Source: Prevotella sp. (GTDB lineage Bacteria; Bacteroidota; Bacteroidia; Bacteroidales; Dysgonomonadaceae). Taken from it: a stretch of 10,099 bases of DNA. The first letter of the stretch is position 1. Each line of letters begins with the position of its first letter. This document shows, in pieces, positions 1-6,381 of this stretch. A model generated the notes under the pieces. It was not told the DNA's origin. It did not search any database and saw only the letters and a program-made list of their open reading frames with translations. A program made the translations under genes and the position numbers. Where the stretch lies: positions 1 to 10,099 of the forward strand of contig JAISKQ010000330.1 of assembly GCA_031260865.1 (NCBI GenBank), given 5' to 3'.

Positions 1-17
1 TTGCGAAATAAAATTAT

Positions 18-45
18 TATTACTTTTGTACTCGCAAAAGTAATA
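18..45 (+). promoter_or_regulatory. tRNA promoter -7 element inside a perfect inverted repeat
   Basis: TACTTTTG at 21-28 matches the Bacteroidota -7 consensus TAnnTTTG. It would place the transcription start near 34-36, about 11 bases before the mature tRNA, which fits a tRNA promoter. The matching -33 TTTG would lie at or beyond the window edge; the TTG at 1-3 is only 17 bases away, closer than the usual 19-21. The -7 element sits in an 11-bp perfect inverted repeat (18-28 with 35-45, 6-base loop). No T-tract follows, so this is not a terminator of an upstream gene. Whether the dyad has a function is unknown. Confidence 0.5.
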
Positions 46-46
46 C

Positions 47-117
47 TGTCTCATTGTGTAATGGTAGCACTGCAGATTCTGGCTCTGCCAGTTTAGGTTC
101 GAATCCTAATGAGACAA
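47..117 (+). tRNA. tRNA-Gln (anticodon CUG)
   Basis: A complete cloverleaf can be drawn by eye. The acceptor stem TGTCTCA (47-53) pairs with TGAGACA (110-116). The D stem is GTG/CAC (56-58/68-70). The anticodon stem GCAGA/TCTGC (72-76/84-88) carries loop TTCTGGC (77-83), giving anticodon CTG. The T stem TTAGG/CCTAA (93-97/105-109) carries loop TTCGAAT. The anticodon reads CAG glutamine codons, and the weak U1-A72 pair is a known identity trait of glutamine tRNAs. The discriminator is A117. CCA is not encoded, since CAA follows, so it would be added after transcription. A 9-bp direct repeat flanks the gene. Confidence 0.95.
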
Positions 118-130
118 CAAGTAATACACG

Positions 131-168
131 AAACTCGCTGATATATGATATATTAGCGAGTTTTTTTA
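131..168 (+). terminator. Intrinsic terminator of tRNA-Gln
   Basis: A hairpin has arms 131-144 and 150-163 around a 5-base loop. Its core is CTCGCT/AGCGAG (134-139/155-160), extended by one G-T pair and A-T pairs. A run of seven T (161-167) overlaps the 3' arm. It begins 13 bases after the tRNA discriminator base, the expected place for termination of a single-gene tRNA transcript. Confidence 0.85.
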
Positions 169-220
169 TGATGTGGGAATACTATAAGTTATAACTTTTA
201 TTTATTTTTGTTTACATTTG

Positions 221-252
221 TTTGTTTTATATGGAATTAATACATATATTTG
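221..252 (+). promoter_or_regulatory. Candidate Bacteroidota promoter, perfect consensus and spacing
   Basis: TTTG at 221-224 is followed after exactly 20 bases by TATATTTG at 245-252. This matches the Bacteroides primary-sigma consensus (TTTG, 19-21 bases, TAnnTTTG) in every fixed position. Transcription would start near 258-260 and give a leader of about 400 bases before susC that includes the palindrome, the GA tract and both hairpins. The surrounding DNA is very T-rich, with further TAnnTTTG matches at 203-210 and 213-220 that lack a -33 element, so a chance match is possible. Confidence 0.45.
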
Positions 253-282
253 TGAAAATACATTAACTTTAAATATTGCGCT

Positions 283-304
283 AATATCTTACCATTGAGA
301 TATT
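283..304. repeat. 7-bp inverted repeat
   Basis: AATATCT (283-289) pairs perfectly with AGATATT (298-304) across an 8-base spacer. It lies about 25 bases after the predicted start from the 221-252 promoter. It could be a protein-binding dyad or a weak leader hairpin. It is AT-rich enough that chance cannot be excluded. Confidence 0.3.
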
Positions 305-336
305 GATTATTTTTAAAATCTAAGGTATGACAAAAA

Positions 337-405
337 TATTATCACATTATTTTTATAAAAAACAGTTGGAATTTAACATTCTAAATTTGTTTTTATGTGA
401 TAATA
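337..405. repeat. Long imperfect palindrome upstream of the GA tract
   Basis: The outer arms TATTATCACAT (337-347) and ATGTGATAATA (395-405) are an 11-bp perfect inverted repeat. Inside, ATAAAAAACA (355-364) is complementary to TGTTTTTAT (388-396) apart from one extra A; the two blocks share the AT at the arm junction. The innermost AATTTA (370-375) pairs with TAAATT (382-387). The whole 24-base 3' arm therefore has a counterpart on the 5' side, which carries two extra insertions. It ends five bases before the GA tract. Confidence 0.6.
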
Positions 406-408
406 ATT

Positions 409-451
<43 letters not shown>

Positions 452-462
452 GGCTTAAAATT

Positions 463-470
463 TATTTTTG
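463..470 (+). promoter_or_regulatory. Candidate -7 element just after the GA tract
   Basis: TATTTTTG matches TAnnTTTG in all fixed positions and starts 14 bases after the GA tract. The place where a -33 TTTG would lie is occupied by the GA repeat, so this would need an activator or would be weak. Transcription would start near 477, just before the two hairpins at 483-509 and 520-560. Confidence 0.25.
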
Positions 471-482
471 TAAAAAAGATAT

Positions 483-509
483 ACCCCGGATTTATTGTTA
501 TTCAGGGGT
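483..509 (+). promoter_or_regulatory. Leader hairpin
   Basis: ACCCC (483-487) pairs with GGGGT (505-509). After one G-A mismatch, GA (489-490) pairs with TC (502-503). The loop is about 11 bases and AT-rich. Four T (509-512) follow, but the stem is short, so it is a poor terminator by itself. With the next hairpin it forms a two-stem arrangement that could be an RNA regulator or a small RNA body. Confidence 0.4.
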
Positions 510-519
510 TTTGGCATGT

Positions 520-560
520 ACGTGCTTTTCGGATCGGAGATCTGAAGAGTACGTTTTTTT
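520..560 (+). terminator. Terminator-like hairpin in the susC leader
   Basis: A 16-bp stem pairs 520-535 with 539-554 around a 3-base loop (536-538). Thirteen pairs are Watson-Crick and three are G-U (524-550, 527-547, 531-543). Seven consecutive T (554-560) overlap and follow the 3' arm, as in intrinsic terminators. It lies about 105 bases before the susC start codon, and no gene upstream on this strand needs it because the tRNA already has a terminator. It may end a small RNA or act as an attenuator for susC. Confidence 0.65.
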
Positions 561-581
561 GTGCAAAATAATGAACTATGT

Positions 582-616
582 ATTCGGATTTAGAAAATCT
601 AAAATTCTGATTTAGA
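582..616 (+). promoter_or_regulatory. Tandem 13-bp direct repeat, operator candidate
   Basis: ATTCGGATTTAGA (582-594) and ATTCTGATTTAGA (604-616) differ at one base, and their starts are 22 bases apart, about two helical turns. Between them TCTAAA (598-603) is the inverse of the TTTAGA half in each copy, so alternative hairpins can also form. The second copy covers the -33 position of a weak start-proximal promoter (TAAGTTTA, 637-644). Placement and period fit a binding site for a dimeric activator or repressor of susC. The protein that would bind is not encoded in this window. Confidence 0.45.
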
Positions 617-644
617 GTGTAGATACTATTAAACTATAAGTTTA
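612..644 (+). promoter_or_regulatory. Weak start-proximal susC promoter candidate
   Basis: TTAG at 612-615 and TAAGTTTA at 637-644, separated by 21 bases, match the Bacteroides consensus imperfectly, with one mismatch in each element. Transcription would start near 651, leaving a leader of about 14 bases before the susC ATG and bypassing the terminator-like hairpin at 520-560. The imperfect match could suit an activator-dependent promoter, given the direct repeat overlapping the -33 position. Confidence 0.25.
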
Positions 645-664
645 ACCCTTAAATTCTATCAATT

Positions 665-3600
665 ATGCATGAGATTAAAAAAAGACTCTGTTGTGTATTG
701 GCTATAATGGCGTTTTGCACGAGTGGTATTATGTTTGCATCAGGCTACACATACGGGGTAGAAGATGTGCAACAGCAAAAAAAATTGACAGGGACGGTAA
801 ATGATGCCGGAGGTCCGGTTATTGGGGCTACTGTGTCTATTAAAGGGACGGCAACCGGTGTAATGACTGATGTGGATGGTAAGTTTACGTTGAACAATGT
901 ACCGGATAATGCCACAATTGTTATATCCAGTATAGGTTATGTAGTTAAAGAAGTAAAATATACAGGGCAGGCATCCCTTGATATTGTATTGGAGACTGAT
1001 GTGACATCATTGGACGAAGTGGTCGTTACAGCCTTAGGTATTAAACATGATACCCGCGCTTTGGGGTATGCTATCAGCTCAGTTCGAGGCGAAGACCTGA
1101 TAAAGGCGGGTGTTCCTATCAATCCGTTGACAGCCCTTTACGGGAAAGCGGCAGGAGTAGGGATACAGGCGACGGCAGCCGGTCCTATGGGAGGAATAAA
1201 GGTAAATGTTCGCGGATCGCAAGGATTGGATTCATCGTCGGGAACGCGTCCTTTATTTGTTGTGGACGGCGTGCCTATCTACGATACGGAATCGAGCATG
1301 GCTTCACGCGGTTACGACCCGTTGAACTCCTTCGACTACGGTTCGGCGGTTAATGACATCAATTCGGAAGACATCGAATCCATGGAAATACTGAAAGGGG
1401 CGAAAGCTTCCGTTTTGTATGGTAGCCGGGGCGCCAACGGCGTTGTGTTGATTACCACAAAAAACGGTGCGGGAACGCGCGGCTTGGGCGTGCAATTATC
1501 TTATGGACTGGAAACGGAAGTGCCTTATCAATTGATTAAATTCCAGAACGAATTCGGCTCGGGTACAAACGAATACAGTATGAGTTACGCCGACAACGCT
1601 CAAACTATCCGGCGGGTAGTCAGCAGCCGTTTCAGTTTCGGACCTAAATTCGACGGTTCGCCGATCATGTTCTTCGATGGCACGACACGCAAATACGAGG
1701 CGTACAAAGACAACTACATGGCTCCTTTCCAGAATGGTTCAACATCAAGTTTCTCCGCTGCCGTTCAGGGCGGGACAGAGAAGGCTAATATGCGCCTTTC
1801 GCTGAGTAACTATATTTACGACGGCACAATGCCGAATCAGGGGCAGATAAAGAATACGCTTAGCTTTAACGGGCAGATGGTTGTGTCGCCGCTCGCGCGC
1901 TTCGAATTTGTTCAGAACCTGTATAATATAAAGAGTACCAATCGCCGTCCGAACTTGCAACGGTTGATTTCGTACGGCGCTTATAACCGCGATTACGATA
2001 TTGAAACCGCCATGAACAGCTACAAGGACGCCGACGGATACAGGGTGGCGCTCAAAGGATTGTCGAATCTCGACGATACGGGTTGGGGCTGGCCGTCCGC
2101 TTTTGCCGGCGACGCCGATGGTTTCTTCAGTATGTTGTGGAACAATAACGAAAACCGAAACCGCGACAACCGTATGCACTCTGTGACTTCCGCTAAAGCG
2201 TTTTTCTCTCCGCTGCCTTATCTGACGCTGACATTACAGGGAGGTTTGGATTATACCGACACGGAATACATTAAAAATAATAAAATAGAAAGAAAAGATC
2301 CGGATACCGGTCAAACCGAAGGCGGTCTGTTCCGTTACAGCCGCGATAGGAATAAGATACAAAACTATGACGCTTTCCTGTCTTTCGACAAAAAGTTCAA
2401 GGATACGTGGAATGTATATGCTATGATCGGGGCTTCGTACCGCAATGAAAATTATACATCGGTAGGCGTGGGTACTTACGGCGGTCTTAAATTTCCTGAT
2501 TGGTGGATGCTGGATAATGGTAAAGAATGGCCGAGTACGAATAATAATATATCCTCTTATGGAAAATCAGGTGAATCAATGTACAGCGTATTCGGACAAG
2601 CCACACTTTCATACAATATGGAATATGTGTTGGAATTTCAGGCAAGAAATGACTGGACATCCACATTGCCTGTGCAGAACCGTTCCTATTTTTATCCGGG
2701 AGCCTCTCTCATTTGGAACTTTACCGAACGCTTCCAGATTCCGAATATCAATTACGGAAAACTTCGTCTATCTTGGGCAGATACCGGTCGTCCGGCAAGC
2801 CGCTATTATGCTTACAAGGCATATTCGATGGGAACATTGGATCCACCGAATGGTAATGTAAACGATGTAACCGGTCCGGCAGATTTGTTTTCGGGTGATT
2901 TAAAGCCGGAAAGGAAACGCGAATTTGAAACAGGGTTTAATTTGCGGCTCTTCCCGCAAAACCGTCTCGAAGTAGACTTTGCCTATTATAATAGTACATT
3001 CTACGATCAGATCATGGGAGTGCCGTTGTCATCGACAACAGGCTCGACCTTAATTCGTATCAACGCAGGGGAAATAAATAACCAAGGACTTGAATTCTTT
3101 ATTAAAGGTTCGCCTGTGAAAACTTCCTTCTTCACTTGGGAGTTGTCGTTAAACCTCGCCAAGCAATGGGATAAAATTATACACTTGTATCCCGGAATTA
3201 CTCAGGTTAATAGTTCAGCCAGCGGTATTTACAACCGTGCCGAAGAGGGTGAACGTATGGGACAACTTTGGATGCAGGACTATGTGAAAGATGATAAGGG
3301 AAACCGTATTGTGAGCAATACCGGACTCTATCAGATTTCCGATAAGCCGGAAGATCAGATATGCGTAGGCAGTATAAATCCGGATGTATATGGAGGATTG
3401 ACGTCCAACTTCTACTTTCAGGGTAACTGGGGTATGCTGAATGTAATGGCGGGAATAGACTTCAAGTACGGCGGAAAAGTAATGTCATATACCAACTATT
3501 ACCTGATGGGGAACGGAGTAAGTGAAGAAACGCTGAAATACCGCGATACCGCGCACGGTGGTCTGACATGGACCGAAACGCTGGCTGACGGTACTACCCG

Positions 3601-3976
3601 CGAACGTCACGATGGACTGATCCTGCCGGGAGTAAAAGCCGATGGTACGCCGAACGATATTATTGTCAGCGCGTACAGCTATTATTCAAGTTATGGACGC
3701 GATGATTCCAATTATTGGTCTCCGGATCTTATTAAAGATAATAACTATATTAAATTCAGGGAATTGTCTTTGAACTACACTTTTGCTAAAAAGATTTCCT
3801 CCATATTGCGCTTGCAGAAATTATCAGTCGGTCTGACAGCACGAAATTTGTTTTATATCTATAAATCAATTCCGCATATCGACGCGGAGGCTGTGTTGGG
3901 GACTAATAGCTGGATCGAAAACAGTAATTATCCGGCAAGCCGTACATACGGATTCAAAGTCAATGTAAGTTTTTAA
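665..3976 (+). CDS. SusC/RagA-family TonB-linked outer membrane transporter
   Basis: This 1103-residue protein is the outer-membrane beta-barrel of a SusCD uptake complex, which moves oligomeric nutrients into the periplasm using TonB energy. The N-terminus (MHEIKKRL, then a hydrophobic stretch to about residue 26) is a signal peptide. Residues about 40-110 form the carboxypeptidase-regulatory-like beta-sandwich (LTGTVNDAGGPVIGATV, DVDGKFTL). DEVVVTALGI near 117-126 is the TonB-box region. The plug follows (about 130-267, with PLFVVDGVPI, IESMEILKGAKASVLYG and GANGVVLITTKNG). The remainder is barrel and ends in YGFKVNVSF, a typical C-terminal strand with final Phe. No STN domain precedes the plug, so direct sigma/anti-sigma signalling is not expected. 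This ATG is the only in-frame one after the stop at 650-652. SusD follows after 21 bases. The substrate cannot be inferred. Confidence 0.95.
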   Translation: MHEIKKRLCCVLAIMAFCTSGIMFASGYTYGVEDVQQQKKLTGTVNDAGGPVIGATVSIKGTATGVMTDVDGKFTLNNVPDNATIVISSIGYVVKEVKYTGQASLDIVLETDVTSLDEVVVTALGIKHDTRALGYAISSVRGEDLIKAGVPINPLTALYGKAAGVGIQATAAGPMGGIKVNVRGSQGLDSSSGTRPLFVVDGVPIYDTESSMASRGYDPLNSFDYGSAVNDINSEDIESMEILKGAKASVLYGSRGANGVVLITTKNGAGTRGLGVQLSYGLETEVPYQLIKFQNEFGSGTNEYSMSYADNAQTIRRVVSSRFSFGPKFDGSPIMFFDGTTRKYEAYKDNYMAPFQNGSTSSFSAAVQGGTEKANMRLSLSNYIYDGTMPNQGQIKNTLSFNGQMVVSPLARFEFVQNLYNIKSTNRRPNLQRLISYGAYNRDYDIETAMNSYKDADGYRVALKGLSNLDDTGWGWPSAFAGDADGFFSMLWNNNENRNRDNRMHSVTSAKAFFSPLPYLTLTLQGGLDYTDTEYIKNNKIERKDPDTGQTEGGLFRYSRDRNKIQNYDAFLSFDKKFKDTWNVYAMIGASYRNENYTSVGVGTYGGLKFPDWWMLDNGKEWPSTNNNISSYGKSGESMYSVFGQATLSYNMEYVLEFQARNDWTSTLPVQNRSYFYPGASLIWNFTERFQIPNINYGKLRLSWADTGRPASRYYAYKAYSMGTLDPPNGNVNDVTGPADLFSGDLKPERKREFETGFNLRLFPQNRLEVDFAYYNSTFYDQIMGVPLSSTTGSTLIRINAGEINNQGLEFFIKGSPVKTSFFTWELSLNLAKQWDKIIHLYPGITQVNSSASGIYNRAEEGERMGQLWMQDYVKDDKGNRIVSNTGLYQISDKPEDQICVGSINPDVYGGLTSNFYFQGNWGMLNVMAGIDFKYGGKVMSYTNYYLMGNGVSEETLKYRDTAHGGLTWTETLADGTTRERHDGLILPGVKADGTPNDIIVSAYSYYSSYGRDDSNYWSPDLIKDNNYIKFRELSLNYTFAKKISSILRLQKLSVGLTARNLFYIYKSIPHIDAEAVLGTNSWIENSNYPASRTYGFKVNVSF

Positions 3977-3997
3977 ACCATAAAAAAGATTTCTGAT

Positions 3998-5857
3998 ATG
4001 AAAAAATTGATATATATATTGCTTATAGCTGTCTCGTTGATGACGAGCTCCTGTAACGATGAATTGGACAATTATTGGAAAAATCCGGAAACATATACGC
4101 CTCAACCTAATGAGGTTATCTCCGGATTGTTTACCCACATGGAAAAAACCCGTTTCTGGTTGGAAGACTATGGCGAATGGTATTGGCTGCTTGGCTATAA
4201 TATATTCGAAATACCGCAGGTTACCGCGCTGGTTCCGTATTCCGCGAGTTTTCTCGACCATTTTGCCGATGATAATTTCGGAGATTTGGATAAATATGTA
4301 TATACGGCGAATGGAAATACTTACGGACGGTTTTCACGCTTCTATACCGACTTGTCAAACTATGGGCTGATCAGGGATGAAGTGGCTGAACTGGAAAAAC
4401 TGGGCAAATCAACAGATGATGTTATCATATATGCTCGTTTATCCACGATACTGAAAGATGTTGTAGCCTTGCAAACCGTTGACTTGTTCAACAGTATTCC
4501 GTATTCCACTGCTTTCAAAGGTACTGAAGGCGTTTTCTTTCCAACCTATGATGATCCTATGGAAATCTACAAGTCTGTTATCGAAGAATATAAAGCAATA
4601 GCCGATGAATTGCCGGGCATTTACAGTAAGATGTCAACCGGGGCTAAGAATGTATTTGGAATACAGGATTTGTTTTTCAAAGGCGATATTAATAAATGGG
4701 TGCAATACATCAACTCGCAGAATCTGAAGGCATGTGTCCGCATTTCCGGCGTGGCGGAAGATTATGTGAAACCATATATCGCAGAAGCGGTTAAGAACCT
4801 GCCTACGGAAGACTTTACATACACTTGTCCTATTCTGAACGAAAACCGTATTGGTTTATCAGCCGGAGGTATTATACAAAGAGGTCGCTATGAAAATTAC
4901 TACCAGATGACTATCCCGGATGTGATTATGACCCGTATGAACCGGGGCGCGGACAAATATGACCTCAACGAAGACGATCCTCGTCTGCCGGTAATCGGAA
5001 TGGGATTTACAGCGGATGGAACGACAAACAATGTTGAATATTACGGTGTATCCATGAACGCGGAGAGAGATCGCTATCAGCGTATAACGCTTGGTATAGG
5101 TGTAGGTGGTAGAAGATGGAACGTGACCAATCCGTTGGATGCCAACACCAGCACTTCCCACGCAAATGTGGTATATCCGAGCCAACAGATGGATGTGATG
5201 GTGAAATCTTGTATGTGGACTTATTACAATCCGATAACATACGTCTTGAACGAAGCGCCGATTCGCGTGGTAAGCCAGGCTGAGACAGACCTGTTCTTGG
5301 CTGAAGTAGCCCTGAAGAACCTCGCGTCCACAGGCAAGACGGCAGGCGCGCACATTAACGACGCCGTGAAACATTCCACCGACTACTGGTATATGGTAAA
5401 CTCCGCTCCGAACTATGGAGGAACGATGTCGGACGCCACCAAAGCCATTCTGACTCCGCCTAAACCTGACGCGAGTGTTATCAGCAATTACGCGAATAAG
5501 ATTCAGAGCGAGTTTGAAGCCGCTGCCGGAGTGGACGGTAAAATGGAGATATTGATGCAGCAGAAATATATTCACCTGAATTTAGCAGGGGCTTATGAGC
5601 TGTTTGCCGAACTGCGCCGTACCCGCCATCCGAAGTTAGAGCCGATAACATGTATAACATCATCTCTGACGCTGATTAATCAAACCATGATGCTGGAACG
5701 CTTTACCTTGCCGCCTACCGAAAGAACGAACAATTTTGACGAGTATTCGAAGGTAATGGGAGATGATAAATGGGGTAAGCCTATATTCTGGGTGCCGCAA
5801 GATAAGATCAACGAATCTTATTACTTGCCGACAGCTATCAAGCCGCCGCTTCCTTAA
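3998..5857 (+). CDS. SusD/RagB-family nutrient-binding surface lipoprotein
   Basis: This 619-residue lipoprotein is the lid and substrate-binding partner of the upstream SusC. The signal peptide ends in lipobox MTSSC with lipidated Cys19. Acidic residues right after it (NDELD) fit the surface-export signal of Bacteroidota lipoproteins. Family-like segments include an aromatic-rich N-terminal region, the helical stretch with DLFNSIPYS (162-170) followed by a PTYDDPMEIYKSV segment, and the C-terminal ELFAELRRTRHPKLEP (about 534-549). The style fits the SusD-like lipoproteins of the PF12741/PF12771 groups better than classical starch-binding SusD, but the exact subfamily is uncertain. The ATG has an A-rich upstream region. 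It shares an operon with susC. No glycoside hydrolase, sulfatase or peptidase follows, so the ligand stays unknown. Confidence 0.92.
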   Translation: MKKLIYILLIAVSLMTSSCNDELDNYWKNPETYTPQPNEVISGLFTHMEKTRFWLEDYGEWYWLLGYNIFEIPQVTALVPYSASFLDHFADDNFGDLDKYVYTANGNTYGRFSRFYTDLSNYGLIRDEVAELEKLGKSTDDVIIYARLSTILKDVVALQTVDLFNSIPYSTAFKGTEGVFFPTYDDPMEIYKSVIEEYKAIADELPGIYSKMSTGAKNVFGIQDLFFKGDINKWVQYINSQNLKACVRISGVAEDYVKPYIAEAVKNLPTEDFTYTCPILNENRIGLSAGGIIQRGRYENYYQMTIPDVIMTRMNRGADKYDLNEDDPRLPVIGMGFTADGTTNNVEYYGVSMNAERDRYQRITLGIGVGGRRWNVTNPLDANTSTSHANVVYPSQQMDVMVKSCMWTYYNPITYVLNEAPIRVVSQAETDLFLAEVALKNLASTGKTAGAHINDAVKHSTDYWYMVNSAPNYGGTMSDATKAILTPPKPDASVISNYANKIQSEFEAAAGVDGKMEILMQQKYIHLNLAGAYELFAELRRTRHPKLEPITCITSSLTLINQTMMLERFTLPPTERTNNFDEYSKVMGDDKWGKPIFWVPQDKINESYYLPTAIKPPLP

Positions 5858-5880
5858 TCTAACTACCTTATTTTTAATTG

Positions 5881-5931
5881 TATAACAATAAGCGAGGCTG
5901 CCCGATTTCAGGCAGCCTCGCTTTAGTTATA
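5881..5931. terminator. Shared bidirectional terminator between convergent genes
   Basis: A 13-bp perfect GC-rich stem pairs 5890-5902 (AAGCGAGGCTGCC) with 5911-5923 around an 8-base loop. Outer arms TATAAC (5881-5886) and GTTATA (5926-5931) extend it across a small internal loop. It lies 23 bases after the susD stop and 12 bases from the stop of the convergent minus-strand lipoprotein gene, so it probably ends both transcripts. The T-tracts on either side are short and interrupted. Confidence 0.85.
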
Positions 5932-5943
5932 GCCTGTATTTCG

Positions 5944-6381
5944 TTATTGCTTCTTTAAGATATACAGGTCTGCCATATCTCCGGCGATTTTATTTCCGCT
6001 CATATCTAACTGTGTCAGTGAGTTTTCACCCACAAGATACTGATTAGGCGAGTCTTTTGCATCTCCTTCGAGGGTTATGGTATTCCCTTGGTCATTCCAT
6101 GTATATTTCCCTTTTGTTTCAAAAGTGTCTTTTTTCCCAATATACTCGGTCTTCTTAACGAAAGCGCTGTCTCCCAATTCTATCGTGACGGTCATTCCTT
6201 CTCCACTGGCAGTAGGTATCTTACCGGAGTAAGTCCCTTTATAGTCCAATGAACTCTTCGCGTTATGGTTATCTATTACCTGCTCAGGTTCGGATGATGT
6301 TGGCTCCTGATTCTTTTGGGAATTGCTTCCACAGCTGTATATCAGGAAAACAGCCGCAATAGCGGTTAATAGCTTTTTCAT
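5944..6381 (-). CDS. NlpE-N-like lipoprotein lacking the CxxC motif
   Basis: This 145-residue lipoprotein has signal sequence MKKLLTAIAAVFLIYSC and lipidated Cys17. A polar linker (about 18-44) leads to a small beta-barrel-like domain resembling the N-terminal domain of NlpE/CutF. It has YKGTYSG (47-53), the strand around TVTIEL, EYIGKKDTFETKGKYTW (79-95) and YLVGENSLTQLDMSGNKI (115-132). In E. coli, NlpE takes part in envelope stress sensing and was linked to copper tolerance. The usual PCxxC segment at the domain start is PTASG here (56-60), and Cys17 is the only cysteine, so a redox or metal role through CxxC is excluded. No acidic surface-export signal follows Cys17, so it may stay periplasm-facing. 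Its ATG overlaps the TGA of the upstream HMA gene (ATGA), implying translational coupling. Confidence 0.75.
   Translation of the reverse strand: MKKLLTAIAAVFLIYSCGSNSQKNQEPTSSEPEQVIDNHNAKSSLDYKGTYSGKIPTASGEGMTVTIELGDSAFVKKTEYIGKKDTFETKGKYTWNDQGNTITLEGDAKDSPNQYLVGENSLTQLDMSGNKIAGDMADLYILKKQ

Noticed and set aside
47..127. tRNA-Gln 3' end as an integration site for a mobile element
   Set aside because: No integrase, mobilisation gene or second copy of the tRNA 3' end is visible. The flanking 9-bp repeat lies outside the tRNA and is too short to call attachment sites.
1745..2179. 144-codon minus-strand frame inside susC
   Set aside because: It is antisense to the susC barrel region, has no signal or domain, and its composition fits a shadow of the sense codons.
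4859..5575. 238-codon open frame on the minus strand inside susD
   Set aside because: It lies fully antisense to a well-supported SusD gene, and its translation is rich in His, Arg and Val with no recognisable domain, as expected of a shadow frame.
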